This document shows, piece after piece, positions 60,193 to 64,000 of a DNA stretch of 64,000 bases (the first letter of the stretch is position 1; the number at the start of each line of letters is the position of its first letter). This stretch comes from an uncultured Oscillospiraceae bacterium (GTDB lineage Bacteria > Bacillota > Clostridia > Oscillospirales > Acutalibacteraceae), in assembly GCA_958366985.1 (NCBI GenBank), contig CATXDC010000003.1, forward strand, positions 124,001-188,000. Reading direction: 5' to 3'. The notes beneath the pieces were generated by a model. The model had not been told where the DNA came from and made no database searches. It saw nothing but the letters and a program-made list of their open reading frames with translations. The translations under genes were made by a program, and so were the position numbers.

Positions 60193-60408
60193 TTACTCGG
60201 ATTGTGTGGAATCCTCAATATATTCTGCTATATCCTCAAGACGGCATCCGAGAACAGCGCAAAGCTTATTGAGAGTTTTGGTCTCAATATTTTCGTTTGC
60301 CTTAAGGCGTCTTATAGTTTTGCTGTCTATGCCGCATTTTTCTCTAAGGGTGTATGTGGATATATTTTTCTTTTCCATGGTTTTCCAAAGTCTGTCAAAT
60401 TTAATCAT
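60193..60408 (-). CDS. XRE-family regulator, YozG-like, 71 residues
   Basis: A compact Cro/CI domain: KFDRLWKTMEKKNISTYTLREKCGIDSKTIRRLKANENIETKTLNKLCAVLGCRLEDIAEYI. Members of this group often regulate the neighbouring transporter or enzyme genes. Start ATG has GGGAG. It is about 100 bases upstream of the fucosidase start on the same strand, so it may control that gene or be cotranscribed with it. Confidence 0.85.
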   Translation of the reverse strand: MIKFDRLWKTMEKKNISTYTLREKCGIDSKTIRRLKANENIETKTLNKLCAVLGCRLEDIAEYIEDSTQSE

Positions 60409-60514
60409 ATCAGTACTCCCAAAAATTATTGACAGTTAACATTATGGGGATTATAATCTTTGGCATTAAGGGGATATAATCCCCATGTTTGCTGTTGCCT
60501 ATTCATAAAAATAT

Positions 60515-60545
60515 AAAAAACGCCGAAATTTATTCGGCGAATTTT
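60515..60545 (-). terminator. Terminator after the 104-residue XRE gene
   Basis: Reverse strand: CGCCGAA and TTCGGCG pair around TAAAT, followed by TTTTTTAT. Confidence 0.75.
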
Positions 60546-60558
60546 GTGTTTGATATAT

Positions 60559-60873
60559 TTATTTTTTCTCTTTAAGTCTTTCAATAAACTGAATGATAAG
60601 GCGCATATCATCTTCATCAAGCGATTTCATTTCCTCAGCTGCCTTTTTTACGAGCTGGGGATTTGAGTTTTCCTCATCAAAAAACTCACTGGGAGTTATT
60701 CCGAAATAATTGCATATTGCAAAAAATTCAGACATAGGCGGCAGCGCTTTGCCGGATGATATATTATAAATATAACCTCTGCTGTGACCGAGGTCGTAGC
60801 TCATTTTATATTCCGAAACGCCTTTGCTTATACGAAGCTGTGAAATTCTGTGTCTTACGAAATCTTCATACAT
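60559..60873 (-). CDS. XRE-family regulator, 104 residues
   Basis: A helix-turn-helix domain in residues 1-60 (HRISQLRISKGVSEYKMSYDLGHSRGYIYNISSGKALPPMSEFFAICNYFGITPSEFF) plus a charged C-terminal helix (about 70-104). Such proteins are common orphan clostridial regulators. Start ATG has AGGAGG. It has its own terminator, so it is a separate unit from the small XRE gene at 60193. Confidence 0.87.
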   Translation of the reverse strand: MYEDFVRHRISQLRISKGVSEYKMSYDLGHSRGYIYNISSGKALPPMSEFFAICNYFGITPSEFFDEENSNPQLVKKAAEEMKSLDEDDMRLIIQFIERLKEKK

Positions 60874-61047
60874 TCAAATCGCCTCCTGAATATTTATCTT
60901 ATTCCACAAGACAATTTGAATATTCAAAAAATATTTGCTGTTTTGTGATTTAAGTCAAATTATATATGTTATAATAAATCAACAACTGTAAATGACTGAA
61001 TGTATTATAGGTAGTTAGAAAACAAATACTGTCAGGGACGGTGCAAA

Positions 61048-61524
61048 ATGTTTGCTGATAAAGGAACTGCTTTTATCAAAGTAAAAGCGTATGAATATAT
61101 AGAAATATCAGGAGAAAAGCTTTGGTTTGGCTCTTTGAGGAATTCACTAGACAATGTGCTCGGCTGTGAGGGAGAGGATCTGTCGGAGGATTTTTGCGAA
61201 AATTTAGGTGATATACGTTTGGAGTTTTCACAGGGGAAGTTTTCTGCCGCAGTGATACCGGAGGGGTATAATGTGTTTATTGATGACTCCTTTTTAGGTT
61301 CTGAATTTAACGGAGCGGTAGAAAAGCTGGAAAAATATTTTTCTCCTGTAATAAAACTTAAAAATAAGGGCAGTGTCTGCTGTGAAAAGCTGGGACTTAT
61401 ATGTTTTAATCGCAGTGCAGGAGGAAGACTTTTTGTATGCAGTGAGGAGTATTATAATGAGTACAGCTCAATGCTTTTATTTATGGAGCAATGTGAACAA
61501 AAGACGCCTATGAATGATGTATAA
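61048..61524 (+). CDS. Protein of unknown function, 158 residues
   Basis: A soluble protein with no signal peptide or membrane segment. It alternates beta-rich stretches (AFIKVKAYEYIEISGEKLWFGSL, SAAVIPEGYNVFIDDSFLGSE) with several scattered cysteines and ends in a Glu/Gln-rich tail. No family is recognised. ATG at 61048 has only a weak GGGACGG site. It is followed by a hairpin at 61564 and then an ABC exporter operon. Confidence 0.6.
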   Translation: MFADKGTAFIKVKAYEYIEISGEKLWFGSLRNSLDNVLGCEGEDLSEDFCENLGDIRLEFSQGKFSAAVIPEGYNVFIDDSFLGSEFNGAVEKLEKYFSPVIKLKNKGSVCCEKLGLICFNRSAGGRLFVCSEEYYNEYSSMLLFMEQCEQKTPMNDV

Positions 61525-61563
61525 AAAAGCAATTGAAAAAGAAAATTGAAATGCTATAATTAT

Positions 61564-61602
61564 ATCCCTGTTTGCTCGCCGTGGAGCACACAGGGATTTT
61601 CT
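61564..61602 (+). terminator. Two-part hairpin before the ABC exporter operon
   Basis: ATCCCTGT (61564-61571) pairs with ACAGGGAT (61590-61597) and the inner TGCTC with GAGCA; TTTT follows. It may end the upstream gene or act as an attenuator for the exporter genes 75 bases downstream. Confidence 0.65.
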
Positions 61603-61674
61603 GTTATGGGCAAATATAATCTCACGGGTATTTGGTCGTTTCAGCGAGAAAAATTTATGCAGGGAGGACTTATT

Positions 61675-62649
61675 ATGATTGAACTCAGTGGCATAAACAA
61701 AACTTTTCGAGTTGCAAAGCGAAATGCCGGTTTTAAAGAGGCTGTAAAAACCTTTTTCAAAAGGGATTACACCGAAATTCAGGCCCTTAACAATGTAAGT
61801 TTCACTATCGGAGAGGGTGAAATTGTAGGGTACATAGGACCCAATGGAGCGGGAAAAAGCAGCACGGTCAAGGTGATGAGCGGAATACTCACACCTGACA
61901 GCGGCACGTGTGTCATTAACGGCCTTACGCCGTGGAAGAGCCGTAAAGAGCACGTGAAAAACATAGGCGTTGTTTTCGGACAGCGTTCCCAGCTTTGGTG
62001 GGATGTTCCCGTAATAGATTCCTTTGAGCTTATAAGGGATATTTACGGGGTAAGTGAAAATATGTACAAAAGGAATCTTGAAGAGCTGACAGGACTGCTG
62101 TCAATAGAGGAGATACTCAAAACTCCTGCGAGGCAGCTGAGTCTCGGTCAGCGTATGAGATGCGAAATAGCAGCATCCCTGATTCATGAGCCGAAAGTAC
62201 TTTTCCTCGATGAACCTACAATAGGCCTTGATGCAGCTTCTAAGCTTGCGGTTAGAAGCTTTATCAGAAAGCTTAACAGTGAGAAAGGTACAACAGTAAT
62301 TCTCACCACTCACGACACCCAGGATATTGAAGCTCTTGCAAACAGAATACTTTTGATAGGAAAGGGTCAAATACTTCTCGATGACACTCTTGACGGTCTT
62401 AAGAGACGTTATTCCACTGTTAAAACTCTCACTGTACGGTACGGTGAGGGGGAAATACAGGAAAAAGAGGGAATGGCGTTCAAAGAAAATAAAGAGGGAC
62501 TTGCAGTTCTTGATGTCAATACCGACCTTCTTTCCGTTTCACAGGCGATTGAGAGTATTTCTCGCACAGCGGATATAAGAGATCTGTCCGTTACACAGAC
62601 TTCCGCAGATGAGATAGTACTTTCTCTTTACAGGGAGTTCGGCATATGA
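61675..62649 (+). CDS. ABC-2 type exporter ATP-binding protein
   Basis: A 324-residue ATPase: Walker A GPNGAGKSS, Q-loop VFGQRSQLWWDVPV, signature LSLGQRMRCEIAASL, Walker B VLFLDEPTIGLD and the switch His in TTHDTQD. The VFGQR-WWD Q-loop belongs to the uncharacterised YadG/NatA-like group linked to DUF990-type permeases. A C-terminal extension (about 240-324) follows. ATG at 61675 has GGGAGG; the frame from 61546 runs through the hairpin. Two permease genes follow with four-base and short gaps. Confidence 0.92.
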   Translation: MIELSGINKTFRVAKRNAGFKEAVKTFFKRDYTEIQALNNVSFTIGEGEIVGYIGPNGAGKSSTVKVMSGILTPDSGTCVINGLTPWKSRKEHVKNIGVVFGQRSQLWWDVPVIDSFELIRDIYGVSENMYKRNLEELTGLLSIEEILKTPARQLSLGQRMRCEIAASLIHEPKVLFLDEPTIGLDAASKLAVRSFIRKLNSEKGTTVILTTHDTQDIEALANRILLIGKGQILLDDTLDGLKRRYSTVKTLTVRYGEGEIQEKEGMAFKENKEGLAVLDVNTDLLSVSQAIESISRTADIRDLSVTQTSADEIVLSLYREFGI

Positions 62650-63449
62650 AAAAGTATTTAAGCTATTTCAGAATACGATTCATAAACTCCCTTCAGTACA
62701 GAACGGCGGCTTACGCAGGTATCGCCACCCAGTTTGTATGGGGATTTATGGAGATACTTCTGTTTTCCGCTTTTTACAATGAAAATCCTGCATCTTTTCC
62801 CATGGATTTTTCCGCACTTTCCTCGTATGTATGGCTTCAGCAGGCTTTTTTGGCAATTTTTATGCTCTGGTTCTGGGACAAGGATATTTTTAATCTTATA
62901 TCTAACGGAACTCTTGCCTATGAGCTTATACGACCTGCCGACGTTTATTGGATGTGGTTTACTAAAAATGCAGCCCTGAGAATTTCTGCTGCCCTTTTAA
63001 GGTGCATCCCTATTCTGATTATAGCATCATTACTGCCTTCACCTTATGGGCTCTCTCTTCCGGCTTCACCCATGGCATTTATCATGTTTTTAATAACAGG
63101 GATTTTAAGCTTTATGACAGTGTTATCACTTTGCATGATTGTCTATGCCGGATCTGTTTACACAATTTCTCCCAAAGGGCTGATGATTATAGTAACCGCA
63201 GCTTCGGAACTTTTAAGCGGTTCGCTTATACCTATTCCGTTTATGCCCGACTGGCTTGAGCAGATACTCTATTTTACCCCCTTTGCATCAATGCAGAATT
63301 TGCCCCTCAGAATTTATGGAGGCGATATTGCCGGAACTCAAATGGCGGGGAGCGTTCTGCTTCAGATTTTCTGGCTCTTTACGCTAATGCTTTTGGGCCG
63401 AGTGATGCTTTCAAAGGGACTTAAAAGTGCCGCTTTGCAGGGAGGGTAA
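62646..63449 (+). CDS. ABC-2 type exporter permease, first subunit
   Basis: A 267-residue membrane protein with about six helices. It begins MKKYLSYFRIRFINSLQYRTAAYAG, contains the NGTLAYELIRPADVY loop and ITAASELLSGSLIPIPFMP-like segment typical of the ABC2_membrane_6/DUF990 family. Such permeases pair as two related subunits with a NatA-like ATPase; substrates are unknown. Overlaps the ATPase gene by four bases. Confidence 0.88.
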   Translation: MKKYLSYFRIRFINSLQYRTAAYAGIATQFVWGFMEILLFSAFYNENPASFPMDFSALSSYVWLQQAFLAIFMLWFWDKDIFNLISNGTLAYELIRPADVYWMWFTKNAALRISAALLRCIPILIIASLLPSPYGLSLPASPMAFIMFLITGILSFMTVLSLCMIVYAGSVYTISPKGLMIIVTAASELLSGSLIPIPFMPDWLEQILYFTPFASMQNLPLRIYGGDIAGTQMAGSVLLQIFWLFTLMLLGRVMLSKGLKSAALQGG

Positions 63450-63452
63450 AAA

Positions 63453-64000
63453 ATGAAGCTTTACTTACATTATTTTTCCATACATATAAAGAGTATGCTG
63501 CAATATAAAACCTCTGCAATAATGATGTTTATAGGGCAGTTCATAACAAGTTTTACCGCTCTTTTAAGTGTTTATTTTATGATGTCCCGGTTTTATTCCG
63601 TTAAGAGCTTTACTTTGGAAGAAGTGTTTCTGTGTTTTGGATGTGTTCAGCTTGCATTCAGTTTAACTGAGTGTTTTGCAAGAGGCTTTGATGATTTTTC
63701 TTCCATGATAAGTAACGGCGAATTTGACCGTATAATGTTGCGTCCCAAAGGACTTGTGTTTCAGGTGCTTTCATCAAAAGTGGAATTCAGCAGATTGGGC
63801 AGAACTTTGCAGGCAGTGCTTGTGTTCATTTATGCCTTGATTGTGGCTGATATCAGCTGGAACCCTTATAAAGTTTTCACTTTGGTGTTTATGGTCATAG
63901 GCGGAATATCCGTGTTTTTCGGACTTTTTCTCATTAATGCTGCCCTTACCTTTTTTACCATTGAGGGACTTGAGGTAATGCACATTTTCACTGACGGCAG
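63453..64000 (+). CDS. ABC-2 type exporter permease, second subunit (cut by window end)
   Basis: The frame from ATG 63453 (GGGAGGG six bases upstream) is open for 182 codons to the end of the window. It begins MKLYLHYFSIHIKSMLQYKT, has helices near 22-45, 60-75, 115-135 and 143-165, and the loop SNGEFDRIMLRPKGLVFQVL that corresponds to the NGTLAYELIRPADVY loop of the first permease. It is the paralogous partner subunit; the C-terminal part is outside the window. Confidence 0.85.
   Translation, partial: MKLYLHYFSIHIKSMLQYKTSAIMMFIGQFITSFTALLSVYFMMSRFYSVKSFTLEEVFLCFGCVQLAFSLTECFARGFDDFSSMISNGEFDRIMLRPKGLVFQVLSSKVEFSRLGRTLQAVLVFIYALIVADISWNPYKVFTLVFMVIGGISVFFGLFLINAALTFFTIEGLEVMHIFTDG

Overview
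The window reads as chromosomal DNA of a spore-forming, Gram-positive, anaerobic Clostridia-type bacterium (Bacillota), most likely a gut member of the Oscillospirales/Ruminococcaceae. This is an inference from content: an alpha/beta-type spore protein, SpoIID, RicT, a SigH-like sigma factor, the ctsR-mcsA-mcsB-clpC operon, DarA, a LexA box of the Bacillus type, strong GGAGG ribosome sites, frequent TTG/GTG starts, and glycosidases suited to host glycans. No phage, insertion sequence, CRISPR array, rRNA gene or functional tRNA gene was recognised.

Layout. 1-10.5 kb: the start of a malic enzyme gene, glpK with an attenuator-like leader, an NAD-dependent epimerase, rlmH, a WalJ-like hydrolase, murA, the antiterminator glpP, a spore protein, trmN6-like and rsmI methyltransferases, and an SDR enzyme. 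10.5-14.7 kb: a cytoplasmic GH89 alpha-N-acetylglucosaminidase and a membrane-anchored GH28-like enzyme. 14.7-21 kb: a histidine-phosphatase-fold protein lacking its catalytic His, an XRE regulator, a zinc-ribbon gene behind a tRNA-like sequence, a sigma factor, an SOS-controlled dinB, a secreted hydrolase, and yjdF with a riboswitch-like leader. 21-28 kb: a zinc-type ArsR/P-type ATPase exporter operon, then a Crp-like regulator with an NMT1-type ABC importer and a TetR regulator. 28-36.5 kb: spoIID, citrate synthase, a QueG-like protein, darA-holB-ricT, a 520-base gap with DnaA-box-like repeats, a flavodoxin/ferredoxin protein and an amidase. 36.5-43 kb: a 43-residue Cys-rich peptide, the CtsR heat-shock operon with several CtsR sites, and a GH25 muramidase. 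43-54 kb: a membrane protein overlapping a condensation-fold acyltransferase, the T-box-controlled ilvBN-leuCD operon, a two-component system and an HtrA protease. 54-64 kb: a divergent SLOG/XRE pair with four operator-like repeats, phosphoglucomutase, a YifB/ComM ATPase, GH29 fucosidase with two small XRE regulators, and an ABC-2 exporter cut by the window end.

The region is mostly core metabolism and stress/sporulation housekeeping with a few accessory modules. Much of its interest lies in cis-regulation that can be read directly: LexA, CtsR and CzrA-like operators, a T-box, a GlpP-type attenuator, a yjdF-type leader with a visible Shine-Dalgarno/anti-Shine-Dalgarno pair, and possible sporulation sigma promoters. 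The best candidates for something less described are the SLOG/XRE module, the tRNA-like leader, the DnaA-box cluster, the Cys-rich peptide, the His-to-Asn phosphatase and the membrane protein/acyltransferase pair.
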